Shown: piece after piece, positions 41,617 through 50,641 of the stretch
Layout of the letters: each line of letters begins with the position of its first letter
Position numbering within the stretch: position 1 is the stretch's first letter
Assembly: GCF_000143985.1 (NCBI RefSeq)
Contig: NC_014364.1
Span: 2,914,001 to 2,978,000, forward strand
Length of the DNA: 64,000 nt
Source: Sediminispirochaeta smaragdinae DSM 11293
Lineage (GTDB): Bacteria > Spirochaetota > Spirochaetia > DSM-16054 > Sediminispirochaetaceae
Reading direction: 5' to 3'
The notes under the pieces: generated by a model
Databases searched by the model: none
What the model was told of the DNA's origin: nothing
Seen by the model: only the letters and a program-made list of their open reading frames with translations
Position numbers and translations under genes: made by a program

Positions 41617-42996
41617 TCATACAGGAAGGAAAAAGTAGAAGTGAGCTCCCGCTTCCGACGGATAGAGGCCTACACGGCCTCCGTGTAACTCTACGGCGCT
41701 CTTAACGATGGCCAAGCCAAGCCCCCGTCCTCCCGGATTCTCCTCCGAACCCGTGCCCCGATAAAAGCGTTCAAAAACCCGCTTTCGCTCCTCTTCTGCA
41801 ATTCCCGGGCCTTCATCTCGAATGGAAAATTCATATCCACCATCTCCCTTTACAAGGCCCATGGTGATGGTTGAATCGGGAGGAGAAAAACGAAGGGCGT
41901 TTGAAATTAAGTTATCAAGTGCCCTATCGATCTTTACCGCATCGATCATAATTGTGGTCCCTTCCCGAAGAGAACTGTCGAAAACAATCTGCACCGATCG
42001 TTCTCTGGCCGCCGGTTGAAAACGGTCCTTGGCACGCAGACAGAGGGCCACAGGATCGCTTTTTTTAAGAGACAGCCGGTCGAAAAGGCGTTCCATGCTG
42101 CTGATCGCCCGCAGCTCTTCAATCAAAGAACTCAGGCGGTCGACATCCGACAGGAGGGCATTAAGCTGCCGATCGTCAAGATGGTAAACCCCGTCCGAGA
42201 CCATCTCCATACGGGACTTCAACAGCGCCACGGGAGTTCGCAGTTCATGGCTTACATCGGCAATGAGTTGTCGCTGGCGCTCCTCGCTTCTCCGCAAATT
42301 CGCCGCCATCTGGTTGAATTGCACCACAAGCTGGTCAAACTCCGCGGCTCTTCCGGCCGAAGATGGCAGTCTGACCGAAAGATCACCCTCGCCAATCTTT
42401 TGTGCGGCCTGCTGTAACTCGCCGATGGGTCTGATAATGCGGTAGGTGATAAAAATAACCGCGGCGATCGCTACAAACGCGGAAAAGAGGGCCGAGAGAA
42501 GGAGGGCCCTGGCAACTCCGCCGAGAAAACGCTTTTGATAGGGAAGCAGCTGAGTGCCAAGCATCGATCCGACAAAGACCTCTCCAATTTTATCGTTTCC
42601 TACCAAAATCGATACCCCTTCTCGTTTCCGAAGGGCCTCACGTATATCCTCGGTGATATCGGGAAGCGTATGAAAAATAATCCTGCCCTCTCTGTCGACA
42701 ATGACGATTCGCTGTCTCGGAGGCATAGGAGGTTCTCTATCGCCCATTCCTCCCTGCCCCATCATCGGATGCATATGGTGATCGGGAGAAAAGGGAGCGA
42801 ACTCCAGCTCATCCCTGTTTCGATTTGCAAGGGCCATTGCCAAACTCCGGGCAAATTCCCGATCACCACGATCTACAAGATGAGAGAATTCGATACGAAT
42901 CCGCTGCTGGACCGTGATCCAGACCATAAGAAAGGCAAAAAGGAGCACAAAGGAGAATGCAAGGGTCAGCATCTTCCAGAGGGAACGACTACGCAT
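41617..42996 (-). CDS. Sensor histidine kinase with His/Met-rich sensor loop
   Basis: A 459-residue membrane kinase: TM1 at about residues 10-30, an extracytoplasmic sensor of about 130 residues, TM2 with FVAIAAVIFITYRII, HAMP linker, HisKA motif DVSHELRTPVALLKSRM, and HATPase motifs NLISNALRFS, DEGPGIAEEE and GRGLGLAIVKS. The sensor holds a His/Met-rich loop, SPDHHMHPMMGQGGMGD (about residues 70-86), which could bind a metal such as copper. ATG 42996 gives proper spacing from GGGAG; it overlaps the response regulator by eight bases. The target genes are not apparent nearby. Confidence 0.88.
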   Translation of the reverse strand: MRSRSLWKMLTLAFSFVLLFAFLMVWITVQQRIRIEFSHLVDRGDREFARSLAMALANRNRDELEFAPFSPDHHMHPMMGQGGMGDREPPMPPRQRIVIVDREGRIIFHTLPDITEDIREALRKREGVSILVGNDKIGEVFVGSMLGTQLLPYQKRFLGGVARALLLSALFSAFVAIAAVIFITYRIIRPIGELQQAAQKIGEGDLSVRLPSSAGRAAEFDQLVVQFNQMAANLRRSEERQRQLIADVSHELRTPVALLKSRMEMVSDGVYHLDDRQLNALLSDVDRLSSLIEELRAISSMERLFDRLSLKKSDPVALCLRAKDRFQPAARERSVQIVFDSSLREGTTIMIDAVKIDRALDNLISNALRFSPPDSTITMGLVKGDGGYEFSIRDEGPGIAEEERKRVFERFYRGTGSEENPGGRGLGLAIVKSAVELHGGRVGLYPSEAGAHFYFFLPV

Positions 42997-43708
42997 CATC
43001 CTCTCCCGGAGGGACCGTAAAGCGATAACCGATCCCGTGTATTGTCTCGATATAACGGGGATGTGAAGGATCATCCTCAATGGCCTTTCTGATGTTCTTG
43101 ATATGGACATCTATGGTCCGCTCATAGACCCCGGTATAATCTCCGGAAACCTCCTGAAGGAGTTCGTTTCGTGTAAAAACCCGATCGGGGTAGGAAACAA
43201 GCTGTTTCAAAATGGCAAATTGCCCCGGCGTAAGGGCCACCGGATCATTGCCAAGCCTTACTTTCATGCTTACCGGATTCAGCCGAAGGGCTCCGCGGAT
43301 GATCTCCGTATCTGCCTCAGGCTCTTTCTCCCCAGAAGCCGAGCGGCGCAAGACGGCCCGTATCCTGGCGGCAAGTTCCTTCATACTAAAAGGCTTGGTA
43401 ACATAGTCGTCTCCACCAATCTCGAAACCAAGTATCCGATCCGATTCTTCGGCTCTGGCCGTGAGAAAGATGATGGGAAGCCCCCGATCGGCCCGAACCT
43501 TACGGGCAACATCGAAACCGTCGAGCCCCGGCATCATGACATCGAGGACCAGAAGATCCCACTCCTTTTCCCCAATAAGACGCAGTGCCCGGGGACCATC
43601 AGAGGCGCTTTCGCTAGTAAAGCCCATGGCCGAAAGATAATCGCAAATCATCTTGGCAAGCTCCTTCTCATCGTCGACAACAAGAATTCGCTGTGTATGT
43701 CCATTCAT
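42989..43708 (-). CDS. OmpR-family response regulator
   Basis: A 239-residue regulator with a receiver domain (ILVVDDEKELAKMI, phospho-acceptor aspartate in LLVLDVMMPGLDG at about residue 54, conserved lysine in DYVTKPFSMKEL) and an OmpR winged helix (VFTRNELLQEVSGDY, RTIDVHIKNIRKAI). It partners the histidine kinase encoded next. It is divergent from the helicase gene; there is little ribosome site before its ATG. Confidence 0.93.
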   Translation of the reverse strand: MNGHTQRILVVDDEKELAKMICDYLSAMGFTSESASDGPRALRLIGEKEWDLLVLDVMMPGLDGFDVARKVRADRGLPIIFLTARAEESDRILGFEIGGDDYVTKPFSMKELAARIRAVLRRSASGEKEPEADTEIIRGALRLNPVSMKVRLGNDPVALTPGQFAILKQLVSYPDRVFTRNELLQEVSGDYTGVYERTIDVHIKNIRKAIEDDPSHPRYIETIHGIGYRFTVPPGEDDA

Positions 43709-43781
43709 ATTGGTAAGATATCATAAAAATATGAACAAAGTGTGTCGATCTGCCCCTTATCTATTGAGAAAGAGGTAAAAC

Positions 43782-45332
43782 GTGGTAAAGGATATCATCG
43801 CACAATGTGCAAAAGAACATTTCGGAATCGAATCACTTTATCCCCAGCAAAGAATTGTCATAGCGAATATTCTCAGTGCCGCCGGTTTTTACGGTGAAGA
43901 AGAGGCAGAGGATGCTCCTAAACATCAGTTGGTAATTCTTCCCACTGGCATGGGCAAAAGCATCTGTTTCATGTTGCCTTGCCTCCTCATGAAGCCCCTT
44001 ACCCTGGTGGTCTTTCCCCTCCTTTCTCTCATGTCCGATCAGAAGCGCCGGTTCGACAATGCCGGTATTCCCGTCGTCCTGATACGGGGAGGACAAAGCC
44101 GTGAAGAACGGCAAAAGATATTCCGCAGCATAGAGCAGGAAAAGGTAGCTGCGATTTTGACAAACCCTGAAATGCTGGAATCTCAAAGGCTTATGGAGCT
44201 CCTTTCAACCGTCGAAAGGATTCATCTGGTCGTGGATGAGGTACATACCCTCCCCGAATGGGGAGAGAGTTTTCGTCCGGCCCTTCTAAAAATCGGGGGA
44301 CTTGCCGAAAGGCTTCCAATCACTCAGATCACCGCATTTACCGCCACCGCAGGAGAGCGCATCATCGAGGGAGTCTCACGTCTGCTCTTTCACGGAGATC
44401 CCCCGAACCTTGTCACCGCACTTCCCGATAGACCCAATATCCACTACCGGGTCATTCCAAGCCTCAATAAGAGTGCCGACATCGCAGCCTTGCTTGCCGA
44501 CGGAATGGGCAAGACGGAAAACCATCGGGGAGAAGCCCCTACTCCTTTTGTCTCCCCGATGCCGAGGCCAGCGGTCATATTCTGCAGGACACGCAAGGAA
44601 ACCGAACGGATGGCAAGAGAACTCCGATACAAGCTGGAAGAGGACTCAATTCGCTTTTACCATGCAGGGCTCGAGCGAGAAGAAAAAGAGCTATGTGCCG
44701 ACTGGTTTTTTACAAGTATAAGGGGGATTCTTGTAGCCACGACAGCATACGGCATGGGTGTCGACAAAGCAAATATCAGGACCGTCATCCATCACCGACC
44801 ATCTCCCTCGGTTGAAGCCTTCCTGCAGGAATCGGGACGGGCGGGAAGAGACAGAAAGCCAGCCTGGTCGGTGGTACTACTCTCCCCTGATGATCTTCAC
44901 CCGGACCACGGCGACCAACGCTATGAGGCCCTGCTTGCCTGCTTCACCGATGCGAATCGTTGCCGACGGGAAGCGCTCCTGAAGCTCCTCGACGCACAGA
45001 TCAAGGAATGCGGCGGCTGTGACGTTTGCGACAGCAGTGTCCAGCAAGAGGCACGCGGACGCCGAGAGCTGCTCACCCTTTTCAGGGCAATGCCCCTGCG
45101 CTGGAAGGAAAAAGAGGGAGCGACCATGGCTGCAATCCGCTTCCCGAACATCACAACGGAAGAGGCCCATTCACTCATCACCGCCCTTTTTGCCGAAGGA
45201 AGCCTAAAGAAGGTTTCTCGAGGGCCCTGGAAGGGGCTTATCTACCCGGCTGGTTTTCCCGTTTCCATTTTTCGAACTGATCCTTATCGTTCTGCCGCCA
45301 GAGGGCGAAGTCCCCTTCCACAACCCCGTTGA
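43782..45332 (+). CDS. RecQ-like ATP-dependent DNA helicase
   Basis: A 516-residue superfamily 2 helicase. LPTGMGKSICFMLPCLL is motif I, VVDEVHTLPEWGESF motif II (DEVH in place of DEAH), TAFTATAG motif III, VFCRTRKETERMAR-like region (IFCRTRKETE) motif IV, VATTAYGMGVDKANIRTVIHH motif V and QESGRAGRDRK motif VI. The zinc cysteines RCRREALLKLLD and CGGCDVCDSS are present, with a short winged-helix region after them but no HRDC domain. The start is a GTG with AAAGAGG upstream. Its last 95 bases overlap the convergent NlpC/P60 gene. It unwinds DNA during repair; the shortened C terminus is like several compact RecQ variants. Confidence 0.87.
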   Translation: MVKDIIAQCAKEHFGIESLYPQQRIVIANILSAAGFYGEEEAEDAPKHQLVILPTGMGKSICFMLPCLLMKPLTLVVFPLLSLMSDQKRRFDNAGIPVVLIRGGQSREERQKIFRSIEQEKVAAILTNPEMLESQRLMELLSTVERIHLVVDEVHTLPEWGESFRPALLKIGGLAERLPITQITAFTATAGERIIEGVSRLLFHGDPPNLVTALPDRPNIHYRVIPSLNKSADIAALLADGMGKTENHRGEAPTPFVSPMPRPAVIFCRTRKETERMARELRYKLEEDSIRFYHAGLEREEKELCADWFFTSIRGILVATTAYGMGVDKANIRTVIHHRPSPSVEAFLQESGRAGRDRKPAWSVVLLSPDDLHPDHGDQRYEALLACFTDANRCRREALLKLLDAQIKECGGCDVCDSSVQQEARGRRELLTLFRAMPLRWKEKEGATMAAIRFPNITTEEAHSLITALFAEGSLKKVSRGPWKGLIYPAGFPVSIFRTDPYRSAARGRSPLPQPR

Positions 45333-46215
45333 AGCTATCCCAGGGAGAATCCTCCACCTGATAATAGCTCTTACACAGGGTCCCGGGGCGGATCCGGGCA
45401 GCCGACCCTTCGCCAATGGACCTTGTAATGGAAACGATTCTTCCCCGATTCCAGAGGGCGCTCAGGGTTGAACCGTCATGAAACAAGATAGTCCCTTCTC
45501 CGTGAAAGGTCCCAGCCTGAAAGGCACCTTGATAGCGATCACCATTCTTCCAGAGATACTCTCCCTTGCCGTCGGGAAATCCTCCATGAAAATCACCACG
45601 ATAAGAATCACCGTTGGAAAGATGTATAAGGCCTTCCCCTTCGGGTTCTCCCTGATTCAGGTTACCCCTATACGCTCCCTTGGCGTAATCTCGCTCAACC
45701 ACCTGGGCAGCAGCAGTTTCCGATTGCGATCCACCGGTCTCACGGTAGAACCGATCATCAAGCACTCTTCTGCTCGTGTAGTAATGATTGTTCCAATAGC
45801 GGGAACCGAGGCTTGTTATTGCGACGCCCCGGTTGGGGCCGTTCGAAATCGCATGAATCAGAGAGCCTTGCCCCAGATACACAGCCACGTGTGTCACCTG
45901 CCCTGCAGAAGAGCCGGTAGCGAAAAAGACAAGATCACCGGGAAGCAGTGATTGTCGCTGCACGGTACGGCCCAAACGGGCCATATCCCTGCTGACCCTG
46001 GGAAGGTTCTCCAAATAGGGTTTATAGAGGTAGGTAACGAAACCGGAACAATCGAATTTATCGGGACCGGTAGCCCCCATGACATAGGAAGACCCGACCA
46101 GTTTCATTGCCGGTACGAGAATCAAACGATTAATTTCATTCGCAGATGCAAGATCAACGATCACCGGCAGCAAGAAAGATAACAACAGTGTTCTGATAAC
46201 CTTGGCATGGCGCAT
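45238..46215 (-). CDS. NlpC/P60 peptidase with MORN repeats, exported
   Basis: A 325-residue protein with a signal peptide (VIRTLLLSFLLPVIVDLASA). Residues about 30-150 form an NlpC/P60 cysteine peptidase domain: nucleophile in DKFDCSGFV, catalytic histidine in THVAVYLG. Residues about 190-270 contain MORN-type repeats (YRGNLNQGEPEGEGLIHLSN, YRGDFHGGFPDGKGEYLW, YQGAFQAGTFHGEGTILF). NlpC/P60 enzymes cut D-Glu/L-diamino-acid links in peptidoglycan. The dipeptide epimerase gene ends four bases upstream, so the pair probably works in murein peptide recycling. The C-terminal 95 bases overlap the convergent helicase gene. Confidence 0.87.
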   Translation of the reverse strand: MRHAKVIRTLLLSFLLPVIVDLASANEINRLILVPAMKLVGSSYVMGATGPDKFDCSGFVTYLYKPYLENLPRVSRDMARLGRTVQRQSLLPGDLVFFATGSSAGQVTHVAVYLGQGSLIHAISNGPNRGVAITSLGSRYWNNHYYTSRRVLDDRFYRETGGSQSETAAAQVVERDYAKGAYRGNLNQGEPEGEGLIHLSNGDSYRGDFHGGFPDGKGEYLWKNGDRYQGAFQAGTFHGEGTILFHDGSTLSALWNRGRIVSITRSIGEGSAARIRPGTLCKSYYQVEDSPWDSFNGVVEGDFALWRQNDKDQFEKWKRENQPGR

Positions 46216-46218
46216 GAC

Positions 46219-47319
46219 TTATTCTAAAACCAAACGACGATCGATTGCAATCGCCTTCTCGTCGAGGACTGCCCCGTGTCCGGGCGCATCTCCCGGAGTA
46301 ATGGTGGCGCCCTCGTACACGGCGCCACCGATAACAGGGTCGATGGTGTGCATAAGGGGGCCATCGAGGTCCGCATAACGAAAAATCGGCCGCGCCGATG
46401 CAAGATGGGCGGCTGCACTCTGGTAGATTCTGCTTTCGCTCATACAGCCTATCATACACTCGATACCCGAGGCCTCGGCAAGAGAGGCAATGGCCAGGGC
46501 GCCGGTAATACCCGCCGATTTTGAAAGCTTGATATTGAACAGATCACAACTCTCCTCCTTTATCAAACGCAGGGCATCTGAGACGGAAAAGAGGGATTCA
46601 TCGGCCATGATGGGTATCGAGGTACGACGACGCAGCTCTCGAAGCTGATCGAAACGATCGGCGGGAAGGGGCTGCTCACAGTACTCAATATTCCACTTTT
46701 CTATCGCGGTTAAAACCTTTACGGCATCGGGGAAACTCCATCCCTGATTTGCATCGACACGGAGAAGAACCTCAGATCCAACGGCCTTACGAATTGCCCT
46801 GACCCGCTCAATGTCCAAAGACGCATCGGTCCCAAGCTTTATCTTAACGGCATTATATCCCTTCCGGACAAAAGAACGAGCCCGCTCCGCCATCACCTCA
46901 GGAGAGAACAGACCAATGGTATTATCACTTATCAAAGCCCGCCGAGAGCCCCCGAGAAAGGCATAGAGCGGCATGCAAGCCCGCCTTGCAGCAAGATCCC
47001 AGAGTGCAATATCAAAAGCGCTCCTTGACGTGACATTATTGGGGAGAAAGTCCTCCATTGTTTTCGCATGTTCGTGAAATGCAAAAGCATTTTTGCCGAG
47101 GAGCAAAGGAGCAAGGGCTTCGGCAGCGGCAAATACCGTCCCTATGGTCTCGCCGACAATTGAACGAAAAGGATTTCCTTCCCCCGTACCGGTATTTCCT
47201 TCGCTGTCGCTTATGCGAACAAAAAGGGATTCGGTATCCCGAACCTCCATGGTAGCAATCCTAAAAGGAACCTCAAGAGGAATCCTCCCGGTCAAAAGTT
47301 CTATCCGTTTGATAAGCAT
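46219..47319 (-). CDS. L-Ala-D/L-Glu dipeptide epimerase
   Basis: A 366-residue enolase-superfamily enzyme. The general-base lysine pair is seen in AVKIKLG, metal ligands in RVDANQGW, YCEQPL and MADESLF, and the second lysine in NIKLSKSAG. This set is that of the Ala-Glu epimerases (YcjG/YkfB type), which convert L-Ala-D-Glu from peptidoglycan into L-Ala-L-Glu for degradation. It lies four bases before the NlpC/P60 gene on the same strand, supporting murein peptide salvage. Confidence 0.88.
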   Translation of the reverse strand: MLIKRIELLTGRIPLEVPFRIATMEVRDTESLFVRISDSEGNTGTGEGNPFRSIVGETIGTVFAAAEALAPLLLGKNAFAFHEHAKTMEDFLPNNVTSRSAFDIALWDLAARRACMPLYAFLGGSRRALISDNTIGLFSPEVMAERARSFVRKGYNAVKIKLGTDASLDIERVRAIRKAVGSEVLLRVDANQGWSFPDAVKVLTAIEKWNIEYCEQPLPADRFDQLRELRRRTSIPIMADESLFSVSDALRLIKEESCDLFNIKLSKSAGITGALAIASLAEASGIECMIGCMSESRIYQSAAAHLASARPIFRYADLDGPLMHTIDPVIGGAVYEGATITPGDAPGHGAVLDEKAIAIDRRLVLE

Positions 47320-47473
47320 GCCCTAGAGTATCCTCGCTAAAACCATTAATCAAGATCCGATTTCTCCCACGATTTTCTCCTACCCATCCTTTCGTACAGT
47401 ATGAAAACCTGGACACTCGATAAGATTCGGGTGCATACTGATCACCACTGTAGAGCATCAAGGAGTACGCCAG

Positions 47474-48595
47474 ATGGTCGACATCATTCAGGCAACTAAT
47501 AACAAAATGCTAAAAGAGTTTATCAGATTTCCTTTTACCCTATATCGCAACCATCCTTGCTGGGTCCCCCCCCTCTTTTTCGATGAATGGAACACCCTTC
47601 ACTGGAAGAGAAATGCAGCCTACAGCTATTGCGAAAGCAGATTTTTCCTCGCCAAGAAAGAGGGAAAAACCGTCGGTAGAATTGCCGCCATCAAAAACGA
47701 TCGCTTCATCGAAAAGTGGAAACACCGCTACATCCGCTTCGGTTGGGTTGATTTCATTGATGATCCGGAGGTATCGCAGGCACTCTTTGCAGCAGTCGAA
47801 TCATGGGCCGAAGAGCAAGGGATGGAGGGAATTCACGGCCCTCTCGGCTTTACCGATCTTGATCCCGAGGGGCTTCTCACTCAGGGTTTTGAGGAAGAGG
47901 GAACGCTCCCCATGATCTACAACTACGACTACTATCCCAGGCATATCGAAGCCCTTGGATACCATAAAGATATAGATTGGTTGCAGTTCGAAATTCCCGT
48001 CCCGAAGGAGATCGGTCCCAAATTTACACGACTTACAAAAGTGGTGCTTGAACGAAATGAACTGCGCATGGTTCAAGCAAAAAGGCGAAAGGACTTTTTG
48101 CCCTACGCCAGAGGGATCTTCGAGGTCATAAACAGATCGTACGCACAGCTCTACGGTGTGGTCGAATTAAATGATGAACAGATTGATGCGTATGTAAGAC
48201 AGTATGTCGGCTTTGTAAACCCGGACTTCGTCAAAATCATTCTGAATGAAAAGGATGAGGTCATAGCCTTTGCCATTGCCATTCCCCGACTATCATCGAC
48301 GCTGATCAAGCATAAAGGAAGGCTCTTTCCCTTCGGTGCCCTTGCGCTTCTGCATACCCTTCGTAAACCGACGGAACTTGTATTTTATCTTCTGGGGATC
48401 AGACCCGATTACCAGGTGAAGGGGCTTACCTCGATTCTCATGACTGAACTCTACAGGGAGTGCATCGATTACGGAATTACAAGAGTACAAACCTGCGGAG
48501 AGCTGGAAAACAATTCGAATATCGTCACTTTGATGAACAATTTTGAACACCGGCAGCATATACGCCGCCGGTGCTATATCAAAACATGGAAATAG
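47474..48595 (+). CDS. Large GNAT-fold protein (YghO-like)
   Basis: A 373-residue protein of a widespread family with a GNAT N-acyltransferase fold. FIRFPFTLYRNHPCWVPPL opens it, RFGWVDFIDD and GIHGPLGFTDLDPEGLL are the family-defining middle motifs, and the acyl-CoA-binding region is expected at LLGIRPDYQVKGLTSILM, with RQHIRRRCYIK at the end. The ATG has AAGGAG eight bases upstream. The substrate is unknown. Bacterial ceramide synthase of Caulobacter is also described as GNAT-related, and this genome encodes SPT and KDSR-like enzymes 9 kb away, so an N-acyltransferase role in ceramide formation is one possibility; this is speculation from fold and context. Confidence 0.72.
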   Translation: MVDIIQATNNKMLKEFIRFPFTLYRNHPCWVPPLFFDEWNTLHWKRNAAYSYCESRFFLAKKEGKTVGRIAAIKNDRFIEKWKHRYIRFGWVDFIDDPEVSQALFAAVESWAEEQGMEGIHGPLGFTDLDPEGLLTQGFEEEGTLPMIYNYDYYPRHIEALGYHKDIDWLQFEIPVPKEIGPKFTRLTKVVLERNELRMVQAKRRKDFLPYARGIFEVINRSYAQLYGVVELNDEQIDAYVRQYVGFVNPDFVKIILNEKDEVIAFAIAIPRLSSTLIKHKGRLFPFGALALLHTLRKPTELVFYLLGIRPDYQVKGLTSILMTELYRECIDYGITRVQTCGELENNSNIVTLMNNFEHRQHIRRRCYIKTWK

Positions 48596-48609
48596 CTTGG
48601 TAGGTACGA

Positions 48610-49563
48610 TTATTTATCTTCACGCATATAGCTAACACCAAGAGCCGCAGGAGAACCGACCTTCCTGTTGTGAGTCTCCCACCAGGTCATTATAACGAGG
48701 ACGATAACCGTTGCAAGATAAGGAGCCATGTTGAGGTAGGCAGCAGGGATGGTGGTACCCGAGGCCTGCAAACGAAACTGGACGGCATTGATGCCTCCGA
48801 AGATAATCGCTCCAAGTATCGCCCTTCCCGGATTCCACATGGAAAAAATAACCAAAGCAATGACAATCCATCCCCTTCCACCGGTGATATTTTCGGTCCA
48901 GCCAGGAGTATAGCTGAGTGAAAGATGAGCACCTCCAAGGCCTACCAGCATGCCTCCGAGTATGGTATACACGTAACGTATCTTCGAAACATTCACACCC
49001 ATGGCGTCGGCAGTCTGAGGATTTTCTCCCACAGCCCTGAGATTCAATCCGTAGCGAGTCTTGTAAAGAAAAAACCAGGCGACGGGAATCAATAGGAAGA
49101 CCACATAGGTGAGCAGATCCTGGTCGAAAACGGCTCCAATAATCGGAAGCCGAGAAAGGCCGGGAATGGCAATCGAATGGAAACGAGGAGCAACGAGTCC
49201 TGCAAGATAATACCCATTGCTCTCAGGACCAAGTCGCTGTCCCAAAAAACTTGCAAAGCCGCTGCCGAAGATGGTAATGGAGAGGCCGCTGACGACTTGA
49301 TTTGCACGCATGGTTATGGAAAGAAAGGCATGCAGGGCGGCAAGGACCGCTCCCACACTCATGGCCGCGAAAACAGCAAGCAACAGGTTTCCGCTGTGAT
49401 AAGAAACAGAGAAGGCCGTAACTGCCCCCATCAGCATCATTCCCTCAATTCCGAGGTTGAGGATCCCCGACCGCTCGGTATAGATTTCGCCGATGGTTGC
49501 GTAAACCAAGCTAGTTCCGGCCCTAAGGGTTATGGCAAGAATTGAAGTTACAAGAAGAATCAT
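48610..49563 (-). CDS. Nucleoside/BMP-type ABC transporter permease (second)
   Basis: A 317-residue inner-membrane permease with about nine hydrophobic segments, of the BPD_transp_2 family (YATIGEIYTERSGILNLGIEGMML, RAVGENPQTADAMGV). It pairs with the permease encoded before it, whose stop its ATG overlaps (TAATG). In relatives (NupQ, YufQ) it transports purine nucleosides. It is the last gene of the operon and lies 14 bases from the convergent GNAT gene. Confidence 0.9.
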   Translation of the reverse strand: MILLVTSILAITLRAGTSLVYATIGEIYTERSGILNLGIEGMMLMGAVTAFSVSYHSGNLLLAVFAAMSVGAVLAALHAFLSITMRANQVVSGLSITIFGSGFASFLGQRLGPESNGYYLAGLVAPRFHSIAIPGLSRLPIIGAVFDQDLLTYVVFLLIPVAWFFLYKTRYGLNLRAVGENPQTADAMGVNVSKIRYVYTILGGMLVGLGGAHLSLSYTPGWTENITGGRGWIVIALVIFSMWNPGRAILGAIIFGGINAVQFRLQASGTTIPAAYLNMAPYLATVIVLVIMTWWETHNRKVGSPAALGVSYMREDK

Positions 49564-50636
49564 TATACCCCCTCCTTTTCCGGCTTTATCACTTTCAATC
49601 GATATTCGGTAAAGAGACTACCCGCCAGCATGGGGAAGAGAATCATCCCCTGGAGGACCAGGCCCATGGCAGAGGGAAGCCCCATAGTCATCTGAACCTG
49701 ATCACCCCCAACCAAAAGTGCGGCCATGAGGAGCCCCACAAATAATGAAGCAATCGGGTTGAGTTGGCTCAGCCAGGCCACAATGATGGCGGTATAACCA
49801 TAACCGATTGAAAGTCCCTGCTGGAGACGGTGACTGATCGCCGTCACTTCGCAGGCTCCCGCAAGCCCGGAAAGAGCCCCGGAAAGCAAGAGTGCCAGGA
49901 GGATATTCCTCCCGATACCGACGCCAAGACAGCGGGCAGCCTTTTGGTTCTTGCCGATCATCTTTAGTTCAAATCCCCAGCGAGTACGATTCATGACGAC
50001 CCAAAGGAGGAGACCGATAATAATGGCAAACCAAAGACCGGCATGGGCCCGTCCGGAAAATCGAGGTAACCAGGCAGCCTCGGGAAACATTCTCGTACCG
50101 GGGAAGCCAAAGCCCTTCGGATCCCGCCACGGTCCATAGTATAAGCCCTCGGAAAAAAGGATCGCGACATAATTGAGCATCAAAGTGGTAAGGGTCTCAT
50201 CCACCCCCAAACCGACCTTAAGCCCCGCAGGAATTCCCGCCCACAAGGCACCGGCAAGGGCCCCCACAATAATTGCCACAGGTAACAGAAGAGGAGCAGG
50301 CAGCCAGGAAGACCAGAACAGGGCAACCCATGCCGCTGCTACGCCACCGAAGGTCAGCTGCCCCTCGGCCCCGATATTCCAAAACCGAAGTCGGAATGCT
50401 ATGGAGACCCCTAAACCGGTAAGCATAAGGGGAATCGCCTTGACCAATGTTTCGGTGAAATTACTCCAAGAACCAAAGGCACCGGCAAACATCCCTGCGT
50501 AGGTTTTCAGAGGATTGGTTCTGAAAATTATAAGAAGGATCCCGGTAAGAAAAAGACTGATGATAAACGACACAACCGGAACAAGAATAAGCGCCCGGCG
50601 GCTCATGAACTTTCTTTTTTCAAAAACCACTCTCAT
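49563..50636 (-). CDS. Nucleoside/BMP-type ABC transporter permease (first)
   Basis: A 357-residue permease of the same family (RFWNIGAEGQLTFGGVAAAW, MIGKNQKAARCLGVGIGRN), with about ten hydrophobic segments; NupP/YufP-like. The ATG has AGGAG eight bases upstream and follows the ATPase gene by five bases. With the ATPase, second permease and BMP lipoprotein it makes a complete importer. Confidence 0.9.
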   Translation of the reverse strand: MRVVFEKRKFMSRRALILVPVVSFIISLFLTGILLIIFRTNPLKTYAGMFAGAFGSWSNFTETLVKAIPLMLTGLGVSIAFRLRFWNIGAEGQLTFGGVAAAWVALFWSSWLPAPLLLPVAIIVGALAGALWAGIPAGLKVGLGVDETLTTLMLNYVAILFSEGLYYGPWRDPKGFGFPGTRMFPEAAWLPRFSGRAHAGLWFAIIIGLLLWVVMNRTRWGFELKMIGKNQKAARCLGVGIGRNILLALLLSGALSGLAGACEVTAISHRLQQGLSIGYGYTAIIVAWLSQLNPIASLFVGLLMAALLVGGDQVQMTMGLPSAMGLVLQGMILFPMLAGSLFTEYRLKVIKPEKEGV

Positions 50637-50641
50637 GGCGG

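Noticed and set aside
48549-48575. Inverted repeat CACCGGC/GCCGGTG near the end of the GNAT gene, considered as a terminator
   Set aside because: It lies inside the coding sequence with no T run after it.
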